Origin: Raphanus sativus | Lineage: Eukaryota > Streptophyta > Magnoliopsida > Brassicales > Brassicaceae | Reading direction: 5' to 3' | Length of the DNA stretch: 64,000 nt | Assembly (NCBI RefSeq): GCF_000801105.2 | Contig: NC_079514.1 | Coordinates: forward strand, 47,682,515-47,746,514 | In this document: positions 26,952-38,751 of the stretch, piece by piece | How the letters are laid out: each line of letters begins with the position of its first letter | Position numbering within the stretch: the stretch's first letter is position 1 | The notes under the pieces: model-generated | Told to the model about the DNA's origin: nothing | The model's database searches: none | Seen by the model: the letters and a program-made list of their open reading frames with translations, nothing else | Program-made: the position numbers and the translations under genes

Positions 26952-29900
26952 CTACAACTTGGCATGAAACTCGTATATCATAACAGCCGCTCTATGTGCT
27001 TCATCGGTGATAATTGACGGAGTTATCCCACGGCATGGGTCAGAACCAAACAAGGAATGTGTTTGAATCAGGAGGGTTGCTGTGATAGCCGCTTCGCCAG
27101 GGTTTTCATTCTTGGCAACACCTTGAATCCTTTCTACATCAGGGAGTATCAACACCCGCAATAGATATGGAAGATTGTTTTTACCAGTAGAGGAAACATT
27201 TCTGAGATAGGCAGAAGAGATTGCCGAAGTGCAGAATCCTCGTTTAAGTCAGGGTTGCAATCAAAAACATAAAGCTTTGATGCACTGAAATCCAGACATA
27301 ATCCTATCCAGTGCTCTTTTCTGATGCATATTGGAAAGTAAAAACGGGTTCCAGGGGTAAAAGCCTGACAGCTATTAGCGAGCCCATCTACTAGACTCTT
27401 GCTGAATAGGAAAGCACCCTTATTCTTTGCTTCTTGAATTTTGCATGGTTCCTACACAACAATGCTGCAAACCGACTGTCCAGAAACGCAGCACTTATGT
27501 CCACTTTACCGATACAATGATTATCGAAGGTGGATCGGACAACCCTCATAAGAATATCTACGACCTGAATTTACAGTTAGCTGGTGTCATAAATATACTC
27601 CACTTCTCCGTAGATCAGTTTTAAAATAATAACTTGCCTTGCCAGGTAACAAACGAGTTCTGTCCGCTATATCAATAAGGTCTTTATGGGTAACCGAGAG
27701 TCCACCAACGTTTATAAAACTGCAATAAAAAGGCTTTACTATATTATTCTACCAATCCACATGTCAAAATATATGAAATATTTCTGATGGATAAAATGAA
27801 ATTTACCAAGGTTTCTTAAGTAGTGTGGACAGTCGAGCATACTTGTCACGAACAACCGACATATCATAATAGCTACCCCCACAAAGTTGACCTTCTCGAG
27901 CACGATTAAGTATGCTACTCCCGCACTGGTAACCGCTAAGTAAATACTGTGGGACTGTCTTGATACGCTTGCTTTTTCGAGAGAGGAAAGTATCTAGATG
28001 CGTCTCCAAACCATGATGAGTATTATTCTCTCCCATCTGATCGTGTTCACGCGAGGGTAAAGCATCTTTCTCTTGAGTCAGGCCCAAAGAGAAAGATGGT
28101 TGATCGAACTGCAATATCATATATGTGTTAATATTGTTATGACTGCGCTTGTCATAAATTGAGCATTATAATCAAGAAGAGGTCGGAGACCATACATCTG
28201 ATCTAAGGCGATCCTCCGTTCCGCTGTGCCCCGATAGTGTACTCATTTGAGGTCTATCTCCGACATTCACGTTTGTAGCGGCATAAGCGAGATTTTGTTT
28301 CGACTGCCATTTTTGGACCTTCGATTAAATAATGTTATACATCATGTTAAACATAAGGCTTCTCATATTAGTAACAAAAGGTAGTGCTGGGGAACTAACT
28401 CTATACTTACGGGGGCAAACAGTTTTGATCCTGAGGAAGCTTCGTTGTTAAATTCAAAAAGAGGAGTACGTCGAGGAATGGTATTTTATCTTGATGGGCG
28501 AGTACGAGGGTCCCCTTTAAAATAAAAGATATTATGAAGGTAGCAACATTTTGATAAATATCTGTAACCCAAATCAACATATGTAGTAAGTTACAAAATT
28601 TAATATAGACATACTTACATTAAGTTCCGGACGAGATATAGACCTGAGTTGATGTTTGCTTTCACCCAGGTAACCACCGGTTGGTAGTGAAGAGATTTCG
28701 TCTTGACCACGTCCGTCGGAAACCTAAAAAGTGAAATCGGAATACACTAATTGAAACCGGTAACACACTTATAATTATGGATTTAATATATGTTTACTCA
28801 ATCTATATGATGAGGCAATCATGAAGCCGGATTTATCTTCAAATAGCCGGTGATTTCTTTCTTACAAATAACCGGTTATGCACTACAGGAAGATTCTTAC
28901 AGGTGGTTGGTTGGGTGATCCAGGAGGAGTTGAATAATGACTGAGATTTTCCAACACATTAGCGATCACCCTGTTATTCTCGTCATCACCTTCCACTGCA
29001 GGTTGGTTGGAACAAGGTGGGATAGATGCATTGGAAGAAGACGGATTGATTGGGTGACACTCTGAAGCAGCATGCCCATTACCGGCCTCGCTTCGACCGG
29101 TTAGTTGTTTCGAAGAACTTGGCTTCGAGACATGACCATCTGACAGGATGATATTGTGACACCCTGAAACCTCATGTGCATGACCCTGGGCAAGTGAAAC
29201 CAGAATTTCCGATTTCATTTGCTTTATCATTCCAGACACAGTGGCTAGAACGTCATCTTTGTACTGTACAGATGACAAAGCTAACTGTTTCATGGAGTCA
29301 ATCACAGACGACACTTTGCCTTCGATCCGCTGGAGCTCAGGTTTGAGAAGGGAAAGCACAATTGGTGAAATTTTATCTTCTTCTGCTTCTATGCTCTGTT
29401 TCTCCTTCCCTCGGGTCTGCTTCTTCTTGCCATTTGGTTTGGAGTCTTCCCGCATCTTCTCAACATCAGATTTTGTTACTCCACCTTTGAACATATCTTT
29501 GGAGAACACAAACTTTTGAAATATAAGCTTCAAAAGGTTGTCAACTTTGATATCAAACACCTCGTCTGGCCAACCCAAAACAGAATCATTGAGTGGCCGA
29601 TGAGGATCTTCGGGATAATGCTGTTCACAACAGCCTACACAACATGGAAGTATCCAATTCCGGTTAAATAATTACTACAAGCACGATTAATATAGGTAAT
29701 AATATTAGTACTAATTATTCAGTTAAATATGATGTTTACCTCCGATTTTCTGTCTACTTCCCTTGCGTGGGCAGGATTCAAAGTCTTCCTCCTTGCCTTG
29801 CTAACAGGGGACTCTATTTCATCATCATCACTTTCCGATTCGGAAGAAGAACACGCATCCTGAACCACTTCTGTCAAAGCAGGGACAGCTTCAACAATTA

Positions 29901-30650
29901 CAAGCTGGAGAGCTAGAGCAAAGCCTTAAGCGCAATGGTATCTTGAGACAAGGATATCTCATCCCTTTTTTTGATACTGGTCATCAGCATATCGAATGCA
30001 ATACGACCCCATGGAAAAGACAAAAACTCTTCTATGTCTCCAAGTAGCTCAGCGTACTCCTTTAGCATTTTCATCTTAAGATTTGTTGACAGCAACACAG
30101 ATGAAACTATTGCAAGGCATGCCAATTTCATCCGGATATCTGGATCTGTAACCGTTTTTTTTCGTAGCATCTTCACAGCCTGAGATACTCGCATTTCTTC
30201 CATACTCCCAAATAGTTCGGGCCAATAAGGTTTCTCGTTGATATTCTTCTTCTTCATCTTCTGCTTTTTGGGGATTTCACCGCAAGGAAGCCCAGTGACT
30301 ATGGCAAACTCCCTCAATGAAAACCTAATAGGATTTCCGGCAAACCGAAACCAAGCTTCGTGTTTTTTTTCGACCTTCAACTGTCGAGATAGTAGATATC
30401 TAGCAAATCTACCAGAAAATGCAGGTTTTTCGGCTATCTCGATGAGTTTACCAAACGACGACTCTCTCAGGTACTGGATCTCAGCTTCGTTGAGAGCATT
30501 AAGTATGGTGTTTATTGCTCGAGAAGACTGGTAAGTAAGCACTCTGACGCCGACTGGTTCCTCGCCATCCGCAAAAACCATCTGAGGTAACTCAACTTCG
30601 GGTTCTTCCACGAGATCTTCATGGTAATCGACTATTCTCGAAGAAACCAT
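26952..30650 (-). pseudogene. DUF1985/Ulp1-like (C48) protease gene of a Mutator-like element
   Basis: Plant MULEs of the KAONASHI type carry SUMO-protease-like genes of this layout. The N-terminal part (30650-29913) begins MVSSRIVDYHEDLVEEPEVE and has the DUF1985 hallmark RFSLREFAIVTGLPCGE. A middle part (29578-28883) is Lys/Ser-rich after GWPDEVFDIKVDNLLKLIF. The C-terminal protease region includes HWIGLCLDF (catalytic His; near 27310) and LYVFDCN (catalytic Asp). It ends in 26952-27161 with DPCRGITPSIITDEAHRAAV and MIYEFHAKL before the stop. Reading requires frame changes near 29930 (one base missing before GFALALQL) and near 27440 (between FKKQRIR and KGAFLF), so it is decayed. I chose the inner Met as start because the upstream 34 residues look unrelated. 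No MURA transposase is visible. Confidence 0.72.
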
Positions 30651-31495
30651 TTTGATTTTAGAGAAAACAGATTTTTTAGAAACGTCTATGAGCGATTTGT
30701 AGAGAAAACAGAGGTTGGTGGCAAATAAATAAGACCTGAGATTTAGTTTCAAAAATCACATATGTTGTAGAACGAAAGTCTGAACGAAAAAATCTAGGGG
30801 TCTTTGCACTTTTAACACTTATAGATATTTCAACACCTTATGTTCTTTGCATAATTATCTTTTCCTTTATGCAACCGCCTCAACCTGTTGTGACGTCAGT
30901 AATTTGACAGGCGCATGTGCTCCACTCTTTTATCAAATGAGGGATAGTTCTGGGATTACCGAAATTGCTACAGCCCTTTTACCACCTAGCTAATATCTAG
31001 ACGAAACTTTACCATCTAGTGCAAATTCCCTAAAATGAAAGAAAACAAAAATAATAGTACTATATAAAAGAATATACCTCTTTGGAGACTCACTATACCA
31101 CTAAAAAAACATACACCACTTTTGTTATTATAAATACATGCAGCTTTTCATTCGACTCGACCGACACTTGTGATGTCTTAGCATCCAAATAGTCGTTTAC
31201 ATGTTTCTCAAGTGATCTTTCAACCGATTAAAGCATATCCTATATATATATTCAACTTCTTAGTCTTTTTTAACTGAACTGTTAAAGAAAACAAAGCAGA
31301 AGAAGAAGAAGAAGATCAACAACAATGTATTTGACCAAATAAAATAACAAAATAGACAAGACACAGAAAAGGACAAAGATGATTAGTAATAAAAAGAAAG
31401 ACACTTGACGACAAAAAAGCATATCAAAAGATAGTTACTTTGGCTTAGCCACTACTTTGCTTAAACAATTACTCACTTCTCTCTCTCTCTCTGCA
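30651..31495. other. Transposon flank and AMP1 promoter region
   Basis: 30780-31030 is probably the right end of the Ulp1-carrying element (minus-strand GGGAATTTGCACTAGATGG starting at 31030). 31030-31495 is the upstream region of AMP1, with CATATATATA-like runs near 31240 and a CT-rich leader (31475-31492) immediately before the start codon. Confidence 0.45.
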
Positions 31496-34339
31496 ATGTC
31501 GCAGCCTCGCGTCTCTTTCCGACATCCACCGCCGCTCTGTTCTTTCCTCTTCGCCATAGTCCTCTTAGTCGCCACTTTCTACACCCTCCACCACCCAGAC
31601 GCCACTCCTCCTCATCTCTTCTCCCCAAACAAACACAACTCCCTCACTCTCCGCCGCCTCTTCCTCTCCTCCGCCTCCAACGCCACCGTCTCCTCCTACC
31701 TCCACTCCTTAACCCGTCACCCTCACCTCGCCGGAACAAAACCCTCTCTAGACACGCTCAACTACGTCCTAAACCACTTCCAAAGCCTCCGACTCGATGA
31801 CACCCGCGTCGCCGAGTACGAAGCTCTCCTCTCTTACCCTACGCACTTCTCCCTCACCGCGCGTTTTAGCAACGACAACACGACTCTGGAGTTCGACTTA
31901 AACGACGACGTTTCCTCTTCCTCCGACGTCGTTATGCCGTACCACGCTTACTCCCCGTCTGGCTCCGCGTCTGGGAACGTCGTCTTCGTGAACCACGGCG
32001 AGGAGAGAGACTACCGAGCCCTCGAGATGGTCGGAGTGAGCGTGAGAGGCTGTTTGGTTTTAGTTCGAAAGGGAGAGACTCTTGGAAGAGGAGTGATCGT
32101 GAAGACGGCAGAGACTAAAGGTGCTCTCGGCGTCTTGATATACGACGAGAAAGACGGTGGTGGGCTCGGGGGCATCGAGAGAGGCACGGTGATGAGAGGA
32201 ATCGGTGACCCGGTTACTCCGGGTTGGCCCGGTGTCGTCGGAGGAGAGAAGCTAAGTTTGGAGGATGATCTTGTCTCTAAAAGATTCCCAAAGATTCCAT
32301 CTTTGCCTCTGTCTCTCCACAATGCAGAGATCATATTGGCTTCTCTGGCCAGAGCAAAAGCTCCGGTGGAGTGGCAAACGGGTCGGGTTGGGTCAAGTCA
32401 ACGGGTTGGCCCGGGACGGGTTGTTGTCAACATGAGCTTACAGGTAAAACCGTTTTTTTAATTATACAGAGGTATCTTGGCCCCACAGTAATGGTCCAGA
32501 CTAGTCACGTGTTAGCACGTGTCAGTCCTCTGTCCCTGGCGATGCCGAAATATTAATTCGACAGTGGTCGAGATTTGAACCCCCATGGTGGAACTCACGG
32601 TCTTTTCTTGGTTTTGACTTTTTTTTTTTTGTAATTAAAAAAGTCTTTGGTTTTGTTTTTACAAGGTGGAGATGAAGATGAAGAAGATTCACAATGTTGT
32701 GGCTACAATAAGAGGTAGTGAGGAGCCAGACCGGTACGTGATTCTTGGGAACCACAGAGACGCGTGGACTTATGGAGCTGTTGATCCAAACAGTGGAACT
32801 TCTGCTTTGCTTGACATTGGTCGACGATTCTCTCTGTTGCTTGAATCTGGCTGGAGACCACGTAGGAGCATTCTCCTTTGTAGTTGGGACGCTGAAGAGT
32901 TCGGAATGGTTGGGTCAACTGAATGGGTTGAGGAACATGTTCTTAACTTAGGTGCAAGTGCTGTGGCTTATCTTAATGTAGATTGTGCTGTCCAAGGCTC
33001 TGGATTTTTTGCTGGTGCAACTCCTCAACTAGACAATGTTCTTGTAGATGCATTAAAGCTGGTAAATAATAATAATACTAATGTGGACATTCTCAAGTAA
33101 TTTCAAAAAGTCAATTCTATTTTTGTGGTCAGGTTCAAGATCCTGATGATGTAACCTTGACAGTGGAAGAGACATTCAAGTCTCAGAATAACATTGTGAG
33201 TAGAGGCTTCTTTCTTTTTTTTGTTAACCACACACATAAGGGTGTCTTATGCTTTGAATGGACTCTGCAGATAGAGAGGCTAAGTAGAGTAGATTCCGAT
33301 TTTTCCGGTTTTCTTCATCATGCTGGGATACCATCTATAGACATGTACTATGGAGCAGGTAAAGAAGAACTTGAGATCTTCAGAATGTGATGATGTATTA
33401 ATATGTATGTTGAGTTTTTTTTTTTCAGATTATCCTGTCTACCATACTGCTTTTGACTCCTATGATTGGATGATCCGCAATGCAGATCCATTGTTTCATC
33501 GTCATGTTGCCAGTAAAAGCCTTTGTTTTCTTTCTCTAGTTTTCATGGCTGCTTATGCAGAGAGGTTTGACTTATCTTCTGTGCTTTGTTATATCTCTCA
33601 GTGGCTGGAATTTGGGGGCTTTTGGGAATCATCTTGGCTGATGAGCCAGTCTTACCGTTTGATTACATCTCTTATGCACAACAGTTGCAGGTATATAGGC
33701 TCTCCTCCTCCTCACTCCCTTTATAGATAAAGATAGAAAGGAAAAACTGAGTTTATATATGTTTTGGTTTATTGGTATCAGGCACATAGAGATACATTGA
33801 GCAAGCTCTTAGAAGGGAAAGTCTCTGTTGATCCCTTAAGCGTGGCGATACAAGAGTTCTCTTTAGTTACTAGAGAAGTTGCAGATGAAGCAAAGGTTTT
33901 TTTGCTTTTGTCTTCTTTTCTTGGTCACACACCTATTCCTAAGTTGATGATCGATTTTGCAGAAGCTAAAGAAAGGAGCATACAGCAAAAATGATGTTGC
34001 AGGAGCTGCTAAGAGAAGAGAGCTAAATGACAGAATGATGCTTGCAGAAAGAGGGTTCTTGGATTCAGAAGGGATCAGAGGGAAAGAATGGTTCAAGCAT
34101 CTTGTGAGTAAATTAAAAACAATCTGCCTTCACCATTTTTCATAACTCATGTGTTTTGTGTGTTTATTTATAAGGTGTATGGGCCTGCAGCAGAGCCAGA
34201 GAGCAAGCTAGGTTTTTTCCCGGGAATAGCAGATGCAATTGCAACAAACTCATCAGAGGGAGTAATCAAGCATGAGATATGGAGAGTCACAAGAGCTATT
34301 CAGAGAGCAAGCAAAGCTCTTAAAGGAGGGTTCACATGA
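31496..34339 (+). CDS. AMP1: AMP1, M28-family glutamate carboxypeptidase-like protein
   Basis: AMP1 is an ER membrane protein controlling meristem size, organ initiation rate and miRNA-guided translational repression. Nine exons: 31496-32443, 32666-33061, 33133-33195, 33271-33358, 33429-33512, 33602-33690, 33782-33895, 33963-34103, 34175-34339. All are in phase, giving 695 residues (Arabidopsis about 705). A signal anchor lies at about 14-31. A protease-associated domain ([11 protein letters not shown]) precedes the peptidase domain, whose metal ligands by homology with GCPII are His346 (GNHRDAW), Asp356 (AVDPNSG), Glu393/394 (WDAEEFG), Asp in YLNVDCA, and His in YPVYHTAF. The start at 31496 (MSQP) matches Arabidopsis; an upstream in-frame ATG at 31457 is unlikely. 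It is intact and faces CDT1B tail to tail. Confidence 0.96.
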
Positions 34340-35064
34340 GCAGAAACTTCAAAGACTTCTCTCCTCTGTGTATATATTGTGTGACTGTAGATTTTAGAAG
34401 CACAATTCTTGTTCAAAGTCTTCAAAGACTTATCTTAATGATAGACAACATCACTGATCCAGACACTTGTTAATGTAAAAACCCTTGCCACTTGACCACT
34501 ATGTAATACCCATTTGTTGCCAAAAAGCTACTTCACCTATCACTGTATAAAGTCTTATCTTAATATATAAAACAGACTTTTCTGGCTTCTCAATGTGTCC
34601 ACGTCGCTTTTGGAGGCTGGGGCATTTTGCGACATGTGTCGCGACATCATTGCTCTATTCCTTTTTTCCTTTCACGCGCTTTGTTTTAGTTTCTGAATCA
34701 GGCACTTCGTCTTCCTGACATCGCTGCGATCTCGTCCTCAAACCTCAATCGGCGACGTAGAGCAGTAACGTCTATCCTTTCAATTAATCACATCTTTACT
34801 CCGACTTTTATCGATTGCTCCAATCCGCCTAACGTCTCTCCTCAAGTGTCTCTATCACCATAGGGGAAATTAGGACACTGTGCCGTCTAATGTTGAAGCT
34901 TTTTTGATTGTCGATGGATTTTACGATTTCTTGTCCGTAACGGTTACATACTGTTCGTGATCATCTTTTTAAAACGTTGTCACTTTTTCAATTGCTATAT
35001 GAGTCATTTTCTTTTATTTTCTTTGCTATTAGGTACTCACTTTAATCCAACCATAAGGGAAAAG

Positions 35065-36475
35065 AGTGCTAGAGCTTGGAGCTGGCATCAATCGTTTCAA
35101 TTGTGAACTGGCTCAAAAGGCTGGTTAAGTCATCTTCCTTGACTTCATCGAAAGTGCCATTAAGAAGGTTTGTTTTACCACTATTTTGGTTTGATAGCTC
35201 TTTGTATTAAGTTTCTTTGGTCATGGTGTGTTCTTGTAGAATGAAAGTGACATTTCCAGACCTGAAAACCGAATATGGATCCGCTGACTTATTTTCCCAA
35301 ATTATGTGTCTCTCAGATAAAGAGGTAATATCCATTTCCCATTATGTGATTCTCTTTTTGCTGTAAAAGAGAAGAAATTCTAAATCTTTTAGATGGGATG
35401 CAGGTGGAGTTTTTGGCAGAAGGAATGCTTGGATGGGTGAAAGCCAGGAGCATACATTTTCTTCAGAGAATCATGTTTCTTTTAATCATAAGAAGGCAAG
35501 CGAAAATCAATACCCCACTCACTATCATGAACCAAGATTCTATACAAAGGTTGGTTGTCACTTGGCTCCACTCTCTCATATCTAATGTTTTGGATGACTT
35601 GAGCTTCCTTTTTAGAGTGTGCTAAATTTTAAAACGTATGGTGTAAAATGCAGTTTTTCAACGAACGCAAACACGTGATGCTTCTGGCAAATCATTTGAG
35701 CTCACTATGGTTGGTTGAAAATGCATTAGGGCGTATGTGAAAAACAAGGAGAATCAAAATCAGGTAACTAATTATTTTCTTTATTAGACTGTCTACTTTT
35801 GTTATCATTTGATGGTCTTCCTTATTCACTGCCAAGAGGTAAAGCTTTATGTCCATGTTATGTCAGATTTGCTGGATTTGGCAAAAAGTAAGCGTGGAGA
35901 ATGACAAGGATTTCCACAAAGATATCCTGATAACTCTCCGTCATTTACAGCAGTGACACTATTCTCCACATCCAAGTAAGCAGCAATCACTCTTGAAGAT
36001 TCATATCGCTTTTAAGAGTAATCATCATCTGTCTCTTTTTTCCAAGACAAGCCAGCTCTGTTTATGACATTCTTCAAGTGACTATTGCAAGAGTGATGAA
36101 ACTCCGTTCCAGTATTCGCAGAGTACATCAAACAAAGAGGATATGATATCCATGATGTTCAAGCCTATGGACAGGTTTGTGTTCATAATAAAATTTTTTT
36201 TATTATTTTCTGTTTTGAGGGTGTTATGAGTCATGAAACCTTCTTTCCAGTAATGCTGAAAGATGCAGGTTTTCAGGATGTGATCGATGAGGACATTATT
36301 GATCAGGTTACTCTCATACACGTACATGTACAAATCTACATTTCTTTGTGTGATATGCTGATTTTAACGTATAGTATTTATATATTCTCAGTTTGTCAAG
36401 TCCTCAGACGTGCGTTAGAGAAAGTGGAGAAAGAAAAGGAAGAATTTAATCATCTGCGACTTCTCAGAAGTCAAA
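35065..36475 (+). pseudogene. Phosphoethanolamine N-methyltransferase (PEAMT/NMT) remnant
   Basis: The intact enzyme makes phosphocholine by three methylations and has two SAM domains. Readable pieces in order: VLELGAGINRFNCELAQKAG then a stop (where Glu is expected) and VIFLDFIESAIKK; VEFLAEGMLGWVK near 35403; DKPALFMTFF near 36047; [20 protein letters not shown] near 36108; [18 protein letters not shown] near 36254; [16 protein letters not shown] near 36398. Introns with GT-AG borders remain between them, so this is a copied genomic segment and not a retrogene. Most of the second methyltransferase domain is gone. Several frameshifts and stops exclude function. Capture by the surrounding Helitron is the likely origin. 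Confidence 0.85.
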
Positions 36476-37534
36476 AAACATGATCAATCAGAAAGAATCA
36501 GTTCAAGAAATTTCTCCTGTTGTTAAAATCAAAGGCTAACCGTGATGGAGATGATCAAGGTTAAAAACACTTCAGAACACCATACGAAAAGTATGATTTA
36601 AAGCTACAGATTTTTTTACAGAAGTGAAAATGTCACGAAACAAATCATAATCTTGGTTGCTTTCCAGCAGGCAACAGGTGTGAAACTGTTCCAGCTAACA
36701 ACAACCTCAACGACGGCCACAGTCGTCTTCATGAGATGGAGTCTAAAATAAAAAAAAATTGTTCTTTTTTAATCACCATACTCCGAGTATTCCAATCTTT
36801 CAATACAAGTCATATACTTTTGCATTTCTCATAACTTCGTAGCCAAACTTATGTATTCTTCAGTTTGATTTAGTTCCTGGATTGAATCAGAGTTTCAAAA
36901 AAGTTCTTGCATACGAAGAGAAGTTAGAAACATCATTCCACGAACCATTGTTTCTAATAAACCAGCTGCAATAATATAATCCAAATCTTTGTAGTTCACA
37001 GGTAATATGACCGGGAACCATTGTCTCTAATAACTCGGTTTCCACATGTTGCTCTGTCTTTTATTCAAAATATAATATTTTTTCCAGTCATCCGTTTTGA
37101 ATGACTATATGAACACAAAAATGGTGGGAAAATAAACACAGAACTTGAAAAAAGCATAAACACAGAATGGAAACATATAATTTCATAAATGATTTTACAT
37201 CTTCAACCAAAAACAAAAACAAAAAATAATTAAAAGAAACATCAGACGTAGCCAATACGAAAACAATAGGCATAGTGGCTTTAACCACGTGAAAAAATAA
37301 TTTAGTGGTCTCTGAAACTTTTTAAAATGTAAATCAACCCATAGCTATCAAAAGATACACTCATAAGACAGAAAAAAACACACAGCATTACTATTACTTA
37401 CTCGATAAAATTACTATAACTTTCTCCATTTGTACCATCACTAAACCAAGCACCATCCTATAGCAGCTTTTGCACCCTCCAAAAAAAACAAATATAAACT
37501 TTCGAACAAAATGCAATTGAAAATAATATCCCAA

Positions 37535-37939
37535 TTTGGTTAGTTTTTTCTTTGTGGAAGCAACTTAGCCTAATGGTTAAGGTCTAAAGGCTTCTACACC
37601 CAGGTCTGGGGTTCGATTCCCAGACTATGCAATTTATTGCAGATTTTCTCAAATCCAGGTTTCAAGTCCCGGAGAGAGCGCGATTTATTAGGCAACTATG
37701 GAGATTATAGAAGGAAGCATTACATGCAACTATGCGATTATGGAAGGAAGGATTACAAGAGATCTTCAACATGGTGCAAGTAAATCTGATCAGGCGTGGA
37801 TCTTCATAGGACGGCTCAGATGATGCAGTTAGGCGTAGATCTTCATAAGACAGGTAGTATTGTCGGTTGTCGAATCGTCTATGTAATGTTCCTAATAATT
37901 GTAATTGTAATATCATAATAAATCAGCGTTAAAAAAAAA
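37535..37939 (+). mobile_element. tRNA-derived SINE with perfect target duplication
   Basis: The head carries pol III promoter boxes: A box in TTAGCCTAATGGTTAAGG (about 37566-37583) and B box GGTTCGATTCC (about 37610-37620). The 3' end is an A-run (37931-37940). The 14-bp AAATAATATCCCAA is present on both sides (37521-37534 and 37940-37953), a textbook target-site duplication. The tRNA-like part does not fold into a full tRNA, and no function beyond mobility is implied. It resembles crucifer BoS-type SINEs. Confidence 0.85.
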
Positions 37940-38751
37940 AAATAATATCCCAACCCACCGCTTAGAAAATAAGTTATATTATTGAATATTTCCATTACTA
38001 CACAAAACATAAACTAAATATACCAATTCTACAATGTTCAAGTATTATCTAGGTAGCAAATATCATCAGCTTTTCCTGCTCTGCATATAAACAACATGAA
38101 CAAATATCCACAATAGAAAAACCCATAAAAATAATATGTCTAAACCCGGCGCTACGTACCCCTAACTTTTTTTTTGGTAATTTCCAATAGCATTTTTGTT
38201 ATCTTCTTTACTTTGGAATTTCTCTCTTTTTATTTAAAATCTGCTAAATTATTTGTCTTCGTCTAATTATTTTTCTACTTTCCACTTTATCATCCAAAAA
38301 AACAACAACCCTAAAAACACTTCATTCGTAGAAATGTAAAATATATAAAAATTAAAACATCAACCATAACAACTATTATTACAAAACACAATGACCTTCC
38401 AATAAATCTTCGCTACTTTTACCTAGCTGTAATTTCTTACTAACACTCTTATACAAAATTGAACAGGCCAAAATATGAATACATCAACTTAACGTGGTTT
38501 ACAAATTCAATCAGAGAATGCAATTCCAATTTATTAGACAACACAATGTACGAACCCGGCGCGTAGCGCCGGAAAACCACTAGTTAACTATAATATCAAC
38601 TTTTAGCTACTTTACTTAGACAACTTAACCAACCATAATAATCATTAGATAATTATTATCTTTGATAATAAATTAATAATATTTTAATGAGTTTTATATT
38701 GGATCAGCTTATGAAGGAAAAGATGTGTAAAGATTTAATGATGATTGAAAC

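Larger units (their letters stand above)
34558..38583 (+). mobile_element. Probable Helitron carrying a gene fragment, about 4.0 kb
   Basis: The left end TCTTAATATATAAAACAGAC follows an A. The right end has a perfect 7-bp hairpin (CCGGCGC-GTA-GCGCCGG, 38556-38572), then AAAACCA and CTAG (38580-38583) before T. This is the Helitron form. It sits exactly between the 3' ends of AMP1 and CDT1B. It holds a phosphoethanolamine methyltransferase pseudogene and a later SINE. A half hairpin (CCCGGCGCTACG) near 38146 suggests a second, broken Helitron end inside, so the true left boundary could differ. There is no Rep/helicase gene, so it is non-autonomous. 36540-37534 between the two cargo features is AT-rich with no supported gene. 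Confidence 0.6.

Noticed and set aside
31457..31495. Upstream in-frame ATG for AMP1
   Set aside because: The extra 13 residues are CT-rich leader translation; MSQP at 31496 matches Arabidopsis AMP1.
37555..37630. Possible tRNA gene
   Set aside because: It has A and B boxes but no complete cloverleaf, and is followed by an A-tail and flanked by target duplications, so it is a SINE head.
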